From Hymenobacter mucosus (lineage in GTDB: Bacteria; Bacteroidota; Bacteroidia; Cytophagales; Hymenobacteraceae), in NCBI RefSeq assembly GCF_900188255.1, contig NZ_FZNS01000005.1, positions 186,001 through 250,000 on the forward strand: 64,000 nucleotides of DNA. The letters run 5' to 3'. Below are positions 47,836-56,878 of this stretch, one piece after another. The notes beneath the pieces are model-generated. The model was not told the DNA's origin, did not search any database, and saw only the letters and a list, made by a program, of their open reading frames with translations. The position numbers and the translations under genes were made by a program. Position 1 is the first letter of the stretch. Each line of letters opens with the position of its first letter.

Positions 47836-50800
47836 TTAGAACAGGTAACGAACACCAAATTGTGCCTGCCAACGAGAGCTCAACTGGCTAATTTGGTAGG
47901 CTACCGTAGGTGTGGTGCTAGCGTAGCTGAAGGTAGGACGGCCAGTAGTGCCATTCTCCAAGCCCTGGTAACGCAGCAGACCATAGTTGCCGTTCGATAC
48001 GGAGTAGTCGCGGCCCCAATCCTTGTTCAATAGGTTGCCGAAGTTGGTTACGTCAACTGACAACTGAATGGTGTGGGTTTTATCACCCACCTTGGTGTAG
48101 AAGTCCTGTAGCAAACGTACGTCGATACGGTGCTGCCAAGGGGTACGGGCACCGTTACGGGCGGCGTACTCACCACGGTGCTTGCTCAGGTACTCATCGT
48201 TCTCGATGAACGTATTCAGCTGGTTCCAGATCTGGTCAACCGTACGGGTATCCGAAACGCCATCCGTTACCAACACAATCTCGTTTTGGCTGCGGGGGAT
48301 GTAAATCAGGTCGTTTGAGTTGCTGGTGAAGCTACCGCCGTCATTGTTGATGTCAGCTCCGTAGTAGCTGTACGAGAAGGGCGAGCCCGACTGGCCGTTA
48401 TAGAAGGCAGAGATAGTCGTGGCAAAGTGGTTCGCGTACTCCTTGCGGTACGAGAACGAACCTAGTACGCGGTGACGTAGGTCAAAGCTCGAGTAGGAGA
48501 GAGGCAGGTTGTTAGGACCAGAAACGTGGGGGTTGAATTCCCAGATCGAAACAGCCGTAGAGCTAGTGCCCGAGTACACGTCACGCGACTGGCCGTAGGT
48601 ATAGGCCGAAGTAGCGAAGAAGTTCTGGTTCAACTGCTTCTTCAGTTCACCCGTGATGCTATACTGGTAGCCTTTGCTGGTGTTAGTCAGCATAATCACG
48701 TTGTTGAAGTCGCGGCTGTTGCGGTAGCGGGCAGTGCCGCTTGGGTACACCGGACGACCATCACCTTGCAATACACCGGTGGGGTTTACCAAGTTGATAT
48801 CTACTGGCAGCACGTCGTTGAGCGTCTTAGAGTAGATACCTTCAACCGTGGCTACAATGCCGAGGGGCAGACGGTAGTCTACAGCAAAGTTCGTACGGAT
48901 GAGCTGTGGGTTACGGAAGTCTTTGGCTGTAACAGCAATGCTGCCTTTTGCAGCCGTTGCGGGCGTGCTGCTAACCTGGTCGCGAACCGTAGCGTAGTTG
49001 CTACCTAAGCCTAGACCGGCTGCAGGACGGACAGTGCTGTTGTTCGTATCGTAGGTAGCGAAATCGACACCCGTGTTGCCGTACTGGTTGGAAATCCACA
49101 CGTAGGCGGGGCGGCCCGTGAAGATACCTACACCACCACGTACTTGGAAGGTTTGATTCTTACGCACATCCCAGTTGAAACCGATACGAGGCGAGAATTG
49201 CAGACGTGACTTAGGCAGTCGGTCGGTCTTCACATCGTAAGCGTCGCCAGTAGCTGTAGCCATGGCGAACGTAGAGTCTACACGGGGATTGTACGAAGGC
49301 TTGTCGAAGTACACGGGCAGGTCTACGCGCAGGCCGGTAGTGAAGCGGAAGTTGTCCGTCACGTTGTATTCATCCTGAGCGTACAGGCCGAACTGAGCCG
49401 CACCAAATTTCGCCGTAGGCTTACCGCCGGGCAGGGCAAAGTTTTGACGGTAGCGGAAGCCCTGGTTAGTTATTGTGCCGTTGACAAAATCATTAATGCT
49501 TGGGAAGTTATAACGGCCCTGGGTGCTCTGTACAAACAAGTTGTCGAAACGGAAGATTTCGTTGTTGGTACCGAAGGTCAGGACGTGCTTACCCGCGAAG
49601 ATGTTGAAGTTGTCGTTGATTTCCAGGATATCCTGGTCAAGGCGGTTCGCTACTGAGCTGAATTCCGAGCCAGCAAATATTGTCCCGTTGTTGGAAGTAA
49701 TCTCAATTGAGGGAAATAGCTCTCCTACTGGCGTACGGCTGTCGCGGATGGTGGAGTAACCTACCAACAGGTTATTGGCATAGCGGTTACCAAAGCGGCT
49801 TTTCAGTTCGAGAACTGTCGCGTTGGTTTTGCTTAGGAACTGGTACGCGTTGTTGCCGAAACGGAAGTTGGTCAGGCTGCGGCTGATGTTATCGTCCGAA
49901 GCGTCTACGAAGTTGTGGCGCAGCGTAAGCTGGTGGTTCTGGTTGATGTTCCAGTCCAAACGAGCAAAGGCTTTGTTAGAACGGGTCTCGGCGTTGATTT
50001 CACCAAATGCACCAGCATCGTAGCCATACTCAGCTAGCTTGTTGGAAATACGCTGCAGGTCTTCCGTGCTAACAAAACGCACCAGGTTTGATGCGCCCGT
50101 GTTGCCACTGATTTCAGCGCTGCTACCCGTTTGGAACAGCAAAGGAGCCGTACGGCGGGTAATTTCGCCGTTTACAAAGAAGAACAGCTTGTCCTTAATG
50201 ATTGGACCACCCAGGCGGAAACCAGCCTGGTAGTCGTTGAACTTGTCGAGCTTGGTACGCTCGCCCGCCGCGTTTGGCGTGGGGCTCTTACCAGCCGTGT
50301 TCTGGTTACGACCGAAGGCAAAAACGGACCCCGAGAAGTCGTTGGTACCCGAGCGGGTAATAGCGTTTACGCCACCACCGCTGAAGCGGCCCTGCCGCAC
50401 GTCGTAGGGAGAAATTACAACCTGGAATTCCTGGATAGCGTCCAGTGAAATTGGGTTGGCTCCTGCCTGTCCACCAGGAGTACCGGTGCTACCTAGGCCG
50501 AACAAGTCGTTGTTCGAGGCACCGTCAATTTGAATGTTGTTGAAGCGGCTGTTACGGCCTCCCAGCGAGTTGCCATTGGCTTGGGGAGTCAGACGCGTAA
50601 AGTCGTTGAACGAGCGGTTGATGGTAGGCAAACGCTCAATTTGCTCGCGCTGCACGTTGGTAGCAGCACCGTTGCGCTCCGAGTTTAGCGTTGGGTCTTG
50701 GCGGCCACGTACTACTACCTCCGTCAGCTGTTGCGTAGCGTTGCTAAGGTTGATGTCGAGCTTTTGGTTCTGACCCAGAGTAAGGAAGATGTTCTCCCGT

Positions 50801-51081
50801 ACCGCATCCTGATACCCAATGAACGTTACGCGGACCGTGTACGGACCACCTACGCGCATGTTCTGGATGTTGAAGCGACCTTCCGAGTTGGTTGGCGCTA
50901 CGTATTGCGTGTTCGTGGGCGTGTGCACTACAATAACCGTAGCACCCGGTAGCCCGGCCCCGTCCTTGTCGGTGATAACACCGTTCATGGCCGAGGTAGT
51001 AGTACCCTGTGCCCAGCTTACATGCGCCGACAAAATTGCCAAAGGCAGCAAGGCCACATGGGCGTAAAGGTTTTGTCTCAT
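47836..51081 (-). CDS. Oar-like TonB-dependent outer-membrane receptor B
   Basis: This 1081-aa protein has the same domain order as receptor A: signal peptide (ending VSWAQ25), carboxypeptidase-regulatory-like domain (GVITDKDGAGLPGATV), plug region (GRQDPTLNSERNG ... GRNSRFNNIQIDGASNN) and a beta-barrel ending in Phe (FGVRYLF). It is about 107 residues shorter than A, mainly in the barrel. The leader and first domain share long exact DNA identity with receptor A. It forms an operon with the DUF4397 lipoprotein. A promoter box lies about 130 bases upstream of the ATG. Confidence 0.88.
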   Translation of the reverse strand: MRQNLYAHVALLPLAILSAHVSWAQGTTTSAMNGVITDKDGAGLPGATVIVVHTPTNTQYVAPTNSEGRFNIQNMRVGGPYTVRVTFIGYQDAVRENIFLTLGQNQKLDINLSNATQQLTEVVVRGRQDPTLNSERNGAATNVQREQIERLPTINRSFNDFTRLTPQANGNSLGGRNSRFNNIQIDGASNNDLFGLGSTGTPGGQAGANPISLDAIQEFQVVISPYDVRQGRFSGGGVNAITRSGTNDFSGSVFAFGRNQNTAGKSPTPNAAGERTKLDKFNDYQAGFRLGGPIIKDKLFFFVNGEITRRTAPLLFQTGSSAEISGNTGASNLVRFVSTEDLQRISNKLAEYGYDAGAFGEINAETRSNKAFARLDWNINQNHQLTLRHNFVDASDDNISRSLTNFRFGNNAYQFLSKTNATVLELKSRFGNRYANNLLVGYSTIRDSRTPVGELFPSIEITSNNGTIFAGSEFSSVANRLDQDILEINDNFNIFAGKHVLTFGTNNEIFRFDNLFVQSTQGRYNFPSINDFVNGTITNQGFRYRQNFALPGGKPTAKFGAAQFGLYAQDEYNVTDNFRFTTGLRVDLPVYFDKPSYNPRVDSTFAMATATGDAYDVKTDRLPKSRLQFSPRIGFNWDVRKNQTFQVRGGVGIFTGRPAYVWISNQYGNTGVDFATYDTNNSTVRPAAGLGLGSNYATVRDQVSSTPATAAKGSIAVTAKDFRNPQLIRTNFAVDYRLPLGIVATVEGIYSKTLNDVLPVDINLVNPTGVLQGDGRPVYPSGTARYRNSRDFNNVIMLTNTSKGYQYSITGELKKQLNQNFFATSAYTYGQSRDVYSGTSSTAVSIWEFNPHVSGPNNLPLSYSSFDLRHRVLGSFSYRKEYANHFATTISAFYNGQSGSPFSYSYYGADINNDGGSFTSNSNDLIYIPRSQNEIVLVTDGVSDTRTVDQIWNQLNTFIENDEYLSKHRGEYAARNGARTPWQHRIDVRLLQDFYTKVGDKTHTIQLSVDVTNFGNLLNKDWGRDYSVSNGNYGLLRYQGLENGTTGRPTFSYASTTPTVAYQISQLSSRWQAQFGVRYLF

Positions 51082-51212
51082 AGAATGAGTAAGGTTGATG
51101 AAAAAAGGTGCTCTTGAAAGTTTAAAAAGCGGCGCAAAACTGCCGTGTTGACAACCGCATCACATTACTTCAGTGTTACTAGAGAAACTTTGCCTTTGAG
51201 GTCTTTTCGGCG

Positions 51213-51220
51213 CAAAGGTA
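51213..51220 (-). promoter_or_regulatory. Promoter -7 box of the receptor B operon
   Basis: On the minus strand the sequence is TACCTTTG, a full consensus match. It implies a 5' leader of about 125 bases before the ATG at 51081. The box lies just after the stop codon of the NlpC/P60 gene. Confidence 0.6.
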
Positions 51221-51230
51221 AGAGGGAATT

Positions 51231-51941
51231 TCACAATCTTGGTCTTACTGCCTTAATGAATCTGCTTAGATAATAATCAGACTCCAACGCATTTTCTACT
51301 ACACCTAAAGAACTGGAAGAGTGGATAAACTGTACACTCTCGTTGGACGCTTCCGTTATTAAACCCACATGCGTTATGGTATTGCTACCAGGTGAAGCAC
51401 CGAAAAATACTAAATCGCCCGGCCGTAAATTCTGCGGTTTTACTGGGTCGCCCCATGCCGCCTGCTCGTTGCTAGAACGGGGAATAGTAACGTTGATAGC
51501 TGCAAATGACATGAAGAGTAGCCCAGAACAGTCCATGCCTAGCCGGTTAGTGCCACCAAACCTGTAGGGCGTTCCTTCGTATGACCGTGCCGTTTCAATC
51601 ACGGAAACCACATTGCGCGGAACATTGGCTGGAAAGGGGTGGCGTACTGCCGGGCGTTTGACCGTTACCTTGCTTTTGCCAGCAGGAGTAGCCACTTTGG
51701 TTTTGGATTTGCTCACGGGTGCGCCGCCCCGGCGCCGCTCAGCTGCCTTGATACGAGCCATATCCCGGGCCGAGTGGTATCGGCCATTCCGATAGTTTAC
51801 TTTCTTGGTGCCACTGCATGAAGCTAGCCAGCCTACACACAGTAGTAACAGCATCGACAACCAGCAGCGCCACTGCCCTGAATGCCGTACCTTCGTAACG
51901 TCGTGTTCCCGCATCGGGGCAAAGATACGTGAAGTGCTCAT
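51231..51941 (-). CDS. NlpC/P60 (C40) cell-wall peptidase lipoprotein
   Basis: This peptidoglycan endopeptidase of the NlpC/P60 type cuts stem-peptide bonds (gamma-D-Glu to diamino acid in the family). Numbering from the first ATG, the lipobox is LASC (Cys42), a basic low-complexity linker spans about 60-98, and the catalytic domain has Cys138 (GMDCSGL), His191 (ITHVGL) and His207 (FIHSSS). Start choice is open: the ATG at 51941 has AGAGGAG at good spacing, but a TATCTTTG box (51920-51927) lies inside the frame, favouring an ATG at 51914 or 51854. All keep the lipobox. Confidence 0.9.
   Translation of the reverse strand: MSTSRIFAPMREHDVTKVRHSGQWRCWLSMLLLLCVGWLASCSGTKKVNYRNGRYHSARDMARIKAAERRRGGAPVSKSKTKVATPAGKSKVTVKRPAVRHPFPANVPRNVVSVIETARSYEGTPYRFGGTNRLGMDCSGLLFMSFAAINVTIPRSSNEQAAWGDPVKPQNLRPGDLVFFGASPGSNTITHVGLITEASNESVQFIHSSSSLGVVENALESDYYLSRFIKAVRPRL
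51920..51927 (-). promoter_or_regulatory. Possible promoter -7 box inside the NlpC/P60 reading frame
   Basis: On the minus strand the sequence is TATCTTTG, then 5 bases, then the ATG at 51914. If active, the mRNA would start at or near that ATG. No TTG at the -33 distance is seen. Confidence 0.45.
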
Positions 51942-51956
51942 TTCGCTCCTCTATAT

Positions 51957-53366
51957 ATGGAATATCAAGTTTTGACCCCCACTCTCGTCACCGCTTTTGA
52001 GGCCATTGTGGGGCCGGCTCATGTGCTAACCGCGCAAACCGTTGAAGCCGATGTGTACACTGACTATGGTCGCGACCATACCGAGGACTTCCACTTCGCT
52101 CCCGACGTGGTTGTGCGCCCCGCTAACGCCGAGGAGGTAAGTCAGATTGTTCGCCTCTGCTACGAACATCATATTCCCGTTACGCCTCGCGGTGCGGGTA
52201 CCGGCTTATCGGGGGGGGCGCTACCCATCCATCATGGGGTAGTGCTCAGCACTGAGCGCCTCAACAAAATCATTGAAATAGATGAGCGCAATCTGCAGGC
52301 AACTGTGGAGCCGGGCGTAGTAACGGAAGTATTTCAAAATGCTGTTAAGGAAGTCGGGCTATTCTACCCTCCAGACCCAGCCAGCAAAGGAAGCTGCTTT
52401 TTAGGGGGCAACTTGAGTGAGAGCAGCGGTGGCCCCAAAGCGGTAAAATACGGCGTAACGAAAGACTACGTGCTTAATATGCAGGTAGTGCTGCCTACCG
52501 GCGATATTATCTGGACCGGGGCGAACACGCTCAAAAATGCCACGGGTTATAACCTTACCCAGCTCATGGTCGGCTCGGAGGGTACATTGGGTATCATAAC
52601 TCGCATTGTCTTTAAGCTCCTGCCTTACCCGCAGCAAAACTTACTGCTGCTAGCTCCTTTCCGCAAAGAGACGGAGGCTGCCGCTGCCGTATCTGCTATT
52701 TTCCGGGCTGGTATTGTGCCCTCCGGGCTGGAATTTATGGAGCGGGAAGCCATTGAGTGGTCGTCGCGCTACCTTAACATTCCGCTAAGCTTACCCGAAG
52801 ATATCCGGGCCCACTTGCTGATCGAGCTCGACGGCCAAGACCTCGACCAGCTTTATAAGGAGGCCGAAGCTGTGTATGGAGTGTTGGAGAACTACGACGT
52901 AGATGAGATTCTGCTAGCCGATACAGCTGGGCAAAAAGACGACTTGTGGCGCATCCGTCGCAACATTGGTAATGCAGTGCGCTACAATTCGGTGTATAAA
53001 GAAGAGGATACGGTAGTGCCTCGCGCCGAATTGGCTACTCTGTTGCAGGGAGTAAAGGAGATAGGACAACGCTATGGATTCAACTCCGTGTGTTACGGGC
53101 ACGCTGGCGACGGAAACCTGCACGTCAACATTATCCGGGGTGATTTGGATGACGAAATGTGGAACCATGGTCTGCAAGAACCCATCAAGGAACTGTTCCG
53201 ACTTTGCGTACGCCTCGGTGGTACTATTTCCGGTGAGCATGGAATTGGCTTGGTGCAGAAGCCGTACATCGGTATTGCACTGGGAGAGCCGCAACTCAAC
53301 TTGATGCGTGGAATCAAACAGGTATTTGACCCCCGCGGTATCATGAATCCTGGTAAGATCTTCTAG
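51957..53366 (+). CDS. glcD: FAD-linked oxidase, GlcD type
   Basis: This 469-aa flavoprotein belongs to the glycolate/D-lactate oxidase family, which oxidises 2-hydroxy acids to 2-oxo acids. The FAD-binding PCMH domain (about 35-215) shows TPRGAGTGLSGGALP and GSEGTLGIITR. The C-terminal substrate domain has YGHAGDGNLHVN and the ending SGEHGIGLVQK. It stands alone, with no glcE or glcF next to it, so D-lactate or another hydroxy acid is equally possible. The ATG is only 15 bases from the divergent NlpC/P60 start. Confidence 0.9.
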   Translation: MEYQVLTPTLVTAFEAIVGPAHVLTAQTVEADVYTDYGRDHTEDFHFAPDVVVRPANAEEVSQIVRLCYEHHIPVTPRGAGTGLSGGALPIHHGVVLSTERLNKIIEIDERNLQATVEPGVVTEVFQNAVKEVGLFYPPDPASKGSCFLGGNLSESSGGPKAVKYGVTKDYVLNMQVVLPTGDIIWTGANTLKNATGYNLTQLMVGSEGTLGIITRIVFKLLPYPQQNLLLLAPFRKETEAAAAVSAIFRAGIVPSGLEFMEREAIEWSSRYLNIPLSLPEDIRAHLLIELDGQDLDQLYKEAEAVYGVLENYDVDEILLADTAGQKDDLWRIRRNIGNAVRYNSVYKEEDTVVPRAELATLLQGVKEIGQRYGFNSVCYGHAGDGNLHVNIIRGDLDDEMWNHGLQEPIKELFRLCVRLGGTISGEHGIGLVQKPYIGIALGEPQLNLMRGIKQVFDPRGIMNPGKIF

Positions 53367-53415
53367 TCAGAATACCGACTAGGTAAATGGTGTAAAACCG
53401 CTAGCTGCTTACGGC

Positions 53416-53454
53416 AAACAAAAAAGCCTCGTATTCAACGAGGCTTTTTTGTTT
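53416..53454. terminator. Bidirectional terminator
   Basis: The 17-base perfect arms, A-rich on one side and T-rich on the other, surround an ATTCA loop. The hairpin lies between glcD and the convergent acyl-CoA-binding protein gene. Confidence 0.92.
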
Positions 53455-53472
53455 AGCAAGAGAACTGGCAGA

Positions 53473-53970
53473 CTACTGCTGTTCGCCTTTTAGTTTGTCT
53501 TCGCCGCCGTAAGGGGCACCGGCAGTAATATCGCCCTGTAGGCCGCCCTGTGAAATACCTGGAGCGCTATCGGGTTGCTGAGAGGTAGTAGTGTTACCAT
53601 CCCCCGACAGTTGGGAGCCGGTTGCTGGCTGGCCGTTGCCGGTTATAATGGTGGTTTTCTCACCAACCGGCCCGGCTATTTCAGCCACTTTCTGGACGTA
53701 TTGACGTTTGGCGTCGTCTTCGCTAACGCCTTTGAAACGGCTCCACGAATCCCATTGTGCCTGCGACATTCCCTGGGGGCCGCTTGGGTTATCAGGGGTA
53801 TCATCGCCTACTTCGTCACCACTAGTATCATGGTCACCCTCAGTGGCTTGTTTATAGAGGCCGTACAATTCGGTCATATGGGCAGCAGCTTTGTCGCCGG
53901 GCAGTGCGTCCACGCGCGATACAGCGGCTTCAAACTCTCGTTGCAGGCTAAGCTGGTCTTGCAAATTCAT
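53473..53970 (-). CDS. Acyl-CoA-binding protein with long disordered tail
   Basis: This 165-aa cytoplasmic protein has an ACBP fold in its first 95 residues: FEAAVSRVDALPGDK, the LYGLYKQATEGD core, WDSWSRFKGVSEDDAKRQYVQKV. ACBPs bind medium- and long-chain acyl-CoA esters. The Lys that normally precedes the Trp is Gln here (AQWDSW), which may weaken contact with the CoA phosphate. Residues about 105-165 form a Gly/Gln/Ser/Thr-rich tail with no predicted structure. The gene is divergent from the polysaccharide locus. Confidence 0.85.
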   Translation of the reverse strand: MNLQDQLSLQREFEAAVSRVDALPGDKAAAHMTELYGLYKQATEGDHDTSGDEVGDDTPDNPSGPQGMSQAQWDSWSRFKGVSEDDAKRQYVQKVAEIAGPVGEKTTIITGNGQPATGSQLSGDGNTTTSQQPDSAPGISQGGLQGDITAGAPYGGEDKLKGEQQ

Positions 53971-54076
53971 AGAGGTGGCGGGCTAGAAGGGAAATTTTAC
54001 TGGGTGTACTAACGTGGCACGGCTTTGGTTGCGAGCCGCGGCCGGAGTTTTTCAGAACTCAAGTCCTGATAGTTCG

Positions 54077-54084
54077 TACTTTTG
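54077..54084 (+). promoter_or_regulatory. Promoter -7 box abutting the amidotransferase start
   Basis: The sequence TACTTTTG is followed by 8 bases and then the ATG at 54093. The spacing equals that before the MFS gene. A T-rich patch at 54048-54053 may be the upstream element. The mRNA is probably leaderless. Confidence 0.6.
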
Positions 54085-54092
54085 CCCGCCCT

Positions 54093-56000
54093 ATGTGTGG
54101 AATTACTGGAATATTCGCCTTTACTGAAGCGGGCCGTAGCTCGCTGGCCTCCTTACGAGCCTCAACTGACGCCATCTCCAGCCGGGGGCCCGATTCGCAG
54201 GGCCATTTCGTCTATGATCGGTGCGGGTTAGGCTTTCGTCGTTTGGCCATCCTCGACCTCACCGCCGATGGCAACCAGCCCATGACGGATGAATCGGGAC
54301 GCTATACTATTGTATTCAACGGCGAGATTTTCAACTTCAAGGAGTTGCGCCAGAAGTTGATCAGCAAAGGTCACCGCTTCCACTCCCAAACGGATACGGA
54401 GGTAGTACTACAGCTATATATTTCGGAAGGACGCAACTTTCTTAAGAAGCTGAACGGTTTCTTCGACTTTGCCATTTATGACAAAGAAGAAGATTCTATG
54501 TTCTTGGCCCGCGACCGGATGGGGGAAAAGCCCTTACTCATCTACCGCGACGAGGACAAGTTGATGTTTGCTTCTGAAATGAAGTCGTTGCTGGCCCTCG
54601 GGATTCCGCGCAAATTAGATTATGTGTCGTTGAGCCACTACTTGCAGCTCAACTACATTCCAGGTCCAGCCACTATTTTTCGGGGAGTAAAGAAGCTGTT
54701 GCCCGGCCACTACTTGTACATGAAAGGCAAGAAAGTGGTGCGTAAACGCTGGTATAAAATTCCTTACGATCCCAAAAAGGTTGATAAGATCAAGCTCAGC
54801 TACGAGGAGCAGCAGAAGAAGCTCGTTGATTTGCTCGACGACGCTACAGCCCGCCGTTTGGTAGCCGACGTACCCCTGGGTGCTTTTCTCAGTGGCGGTA
54901 TCGACTCTAGCGTTATTGTTGCTTTGGCTTCGCGCCATACCCAGCATCTGAATACGTTCAGCATTGGTTACCGCGACGAGCCTTTCTTCGACGAAACGAA
55001 GTATGCTAAGCTGGTTGCAGACCGCTACAAAACCAACCACACCGTTTTTTCGCTTACGAATCAGGACCTCTACGACCACATCTTTGATGTCCTGAACTAT
55101 ATCGACGAGCCGTTTGCCGATTCCTCCGCGTTGGCTGTATACATCCTCAGCAAGCGCACGCGCGAGAAAGTAACCGTTGCGCTGTCTGGCGATGGTGCTG
55201 ACGAACTATTTGGGGGCTACAATAAGCACATGGGCGAGTTCCAGGTGCGGCAAGGCGGTTTCAAGGCTGAAGCAGTAACTGGCCTGAACTTACTTTGGGA
55301 TGTGCTGCCCAAGTCGCGCAACTCCTTCTTCGGCAACAAAGTCCGGCAGTTTCAGCGCTTCTCTCGCGGTATGCTTAGCGGCCCCAAAGACCGGTATTGG
55401 GATTGGGCTTCTTTCGCTTCGGAAAAGGATGCGCGAACTTTGTTGAGCCCGGCTGCTCGCCGCAAAGTAGGTAAAAAGCTGGCCGACAAGCGTCGTAAAG
55501 ACATTCTGGAAGATTTGCACGCCGATGGCGACCTGAACGAGGTGTTGCTCACGGATACCAAATTGGTGCTGCCTTATGACATGCTCACCAAGGTAGACCT
55601 GATGAGCATGGCTAACTCCCTGGAGGTACGCCCCCCTTTCCTCGATCCTAACGTGGTACGCTTTGCCTTTTCACTGCCCGTCGAAAGCAAAATCGACGCG
55701 AACATGAAAAAGAAAATCGTGCAGGATGCCTTCCGGCCAATGCTCCCTGAGGAACTGTATAAACGTCCGAAGCACGGATTTGAAGTTCCGCTGTTGAAGT
55801 GGTTCCGTGGCGAGCTACGCCCCCTAATTGAGGATGATTTGCTTTCTGATGCTTTTGTTGAAGCCCAAGGGGTATTTGATGTAGCGGCTATTCAGGCGCT
55901 GAAAACCCAGCTTTTTTCGCGTAGTCCTGGCGATGTACACGCTCGCATCTGGGCACTGATTGTCTTTCAATGGTGGTGGAAAAAATGGATGATGGCCTAA
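54093..56000 (+). CDS. asnB: AsnB-type glutamine amidotransferase
   Basis: This 635-aa enzyme has an N-terminal Ntn glutaminase domain (nucleophile Cys2 in MCGITGIF; RGPDSQGH; FNGEIFNF) and a C-terminal synthetase domain with PP-loop SGGIDSS (267-273) and SGDGADELFGGY. It is longer than E. coli AsnB (554 aa), in the range of amidotransferases found in exopolysaccharide loci. It may make asparagine, or amidate a uronic acid supplied by the UDP-glucose dehydrogenase nearby. It is the first gene of the polysaccharide locus. Confidence 0.9.
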   Translation: MCGITGIFAFTEAGRSSLASLRASTDAISSRGPDSQGHFVYDRCGLGFRRLAILDLTADGNQPMTDESGRYTIVFNGEIFNFKELRQKLISKGHRFHSQTDTEVVLQLYISEGRNFLKKLNGFFDFAIYDKEEDSMFLARDRMGEKPLLIYRDEDKLMFASEMKSLLALGIPRKLDYVSLSHYLQLNYIPGPATIFRGVKKLLPGHYLYMKGKKVVRKRWYKIPYDPKKVDKIKLSYEEQQKKLVDLLDDATARRLVADVPLGAFLSGGIDSSVIVALASRHTQHLNTFSIGYRDEPFFDETKYAKLVADRYKTNHTVFSLTNQDLYDHIFDVLNYIDEPFADSSALAVYILSKRTREKVTVALSGDGADELFGGYNKHMGEFQVRQGGFKAEAVTGLNLLWDVLPKSRNSFFGNKVRQFQRFSRGMLSGPKDRYWDWASFASEKDARTLLSPAARRKVGKKLADKRRKDILEDLHADGDLNEVLLTDTKLVLPYDMLTKVDLMSMANSLEVRPPFLDPNVVRFAFSLPVESKIDANMKKKIVQDAFRPMLPEELYKRPKHGFEVPLLKWFRGELRPLIEDDLLSDAFVEAQGVFDVAAIQALKTQLFSRSPGDVHARIWALIVFQWWWKKWMMA

Positions 56001-56091
56001 GCTCAGCCGTGTTCATCATGGCAAAGGCATAGTAGATTCTTTCCTGTATTGAAATAACTTGCCGGCCGATTCCAACTTCCATATCCGTTTG

Positions 56092-56823
56092 ATGAGCTCT
56101 ATAGGCCCGCCGCGTAAGCTTTCTATCGTTATTCCAGCCTATAACGAGGGTGCTACTATTCACTTGATTTTAAATCAGGTGAAGGCAGTAAAGCTTTTAG
56201 CAGATATTGAAAAAGAAGTCATTATTGTAAACGACTGCTCACAGGATAACACGGAAGAAGCGGTGCAGCACTATATGGCTGCAAACCCGGATCTTCCTAT
56301 TAAATATCGGAAACATACTGTAAACCAAGGAAAAGGCGCAGCACTACACACTGGTATTCGAGAAGCAACTGGTGACTATATTGTCATCCAGGATGCTGAC
56401 CTTGAATATGATCCGGAAGAATACAACGTCCTATTGCGTCCAGTACTCCGTGGCATGGCCGATGTCGTGTATGGTTCGCGCTTTATGGGTGGAAAACCCC
56501 ACAGAATCCTGTTCTTTTGGCACAGCATCGGTAACCACTGGCTGACAATGCTGTCAAATGCCTTTTCCAATCTTAACCTGACGGATATGGAAACGTGCTA
56601 TAAACTTTTTCGTCGGGATTTAGTACAGGGGTTGCATTTAGAGGAAAAGCGCTTTGGCTTTGAACCCGAAGTAACCCTTAAAATCGCGCGTATTCCTAAT
56701 GTTCGTATTTATGAGGTAGGAATTAGCTACTACGGCCGCACATACGCAGAAGGCAAAAAAATCGGCTGGCGCGACGGCTTCAGGGCTATTTACTGCATCA
56801 TTAAATATGGCCTTTTCACTTAA
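56092..56823 (+). CDS. Family 2 glycosyltransferase, Dpm1-like
   Basis: This protein is 243 aa from the ATG at 56092; the frame extends to a TTG at 56059. It is a GT-A fold enzyme with [20 protein letters not shown] and the [11 protein letters not shown] metal site, as in polyprenyl-phosphate sugar transferases. It has no transmembrane helices, unlike the GT2 at 60764. Likely role: moving a sugar from a nucleotide donor to a lipid carrier or growing chain. Base composition is slightly more AT-rich than its neighbours. Confidence 0.88.
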   Translation: MSSIGPPRKLSIVIPAYNEGATIHLILNQVKAVKLLADIEKEVIIVNDCSQDNTEEAVQHYMAANPDLPIKYRKHTVNQGKGAALHTGIREATGDYIVIQDADLEYDPEEYNVLLRPVLRGMADVVYGSRFMGGKPHRILFFWHSIGNHWLTMLSNAFSNLNLTDMETCYKLFRRDLVQGLHLEEKRFGFEPEVTLKIARIPNVRIYEVGISYYGRTYAEGKKIGWRDGFRAIYCIIKYGLFT

Positions 56824-56878
56824 CCGCAGGGTATTTGAAACACCTTTTCATCAGTAACACCATACTCTTTCTCTCCAT

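Noticed and set aside
53575..54012. 145-codon open frame antisense to the acyl-CoA-binding protein gene
   Set aside because: The minus-strand product has a clear ACBP core; the + strand product has no domain and crosses the promoter region.
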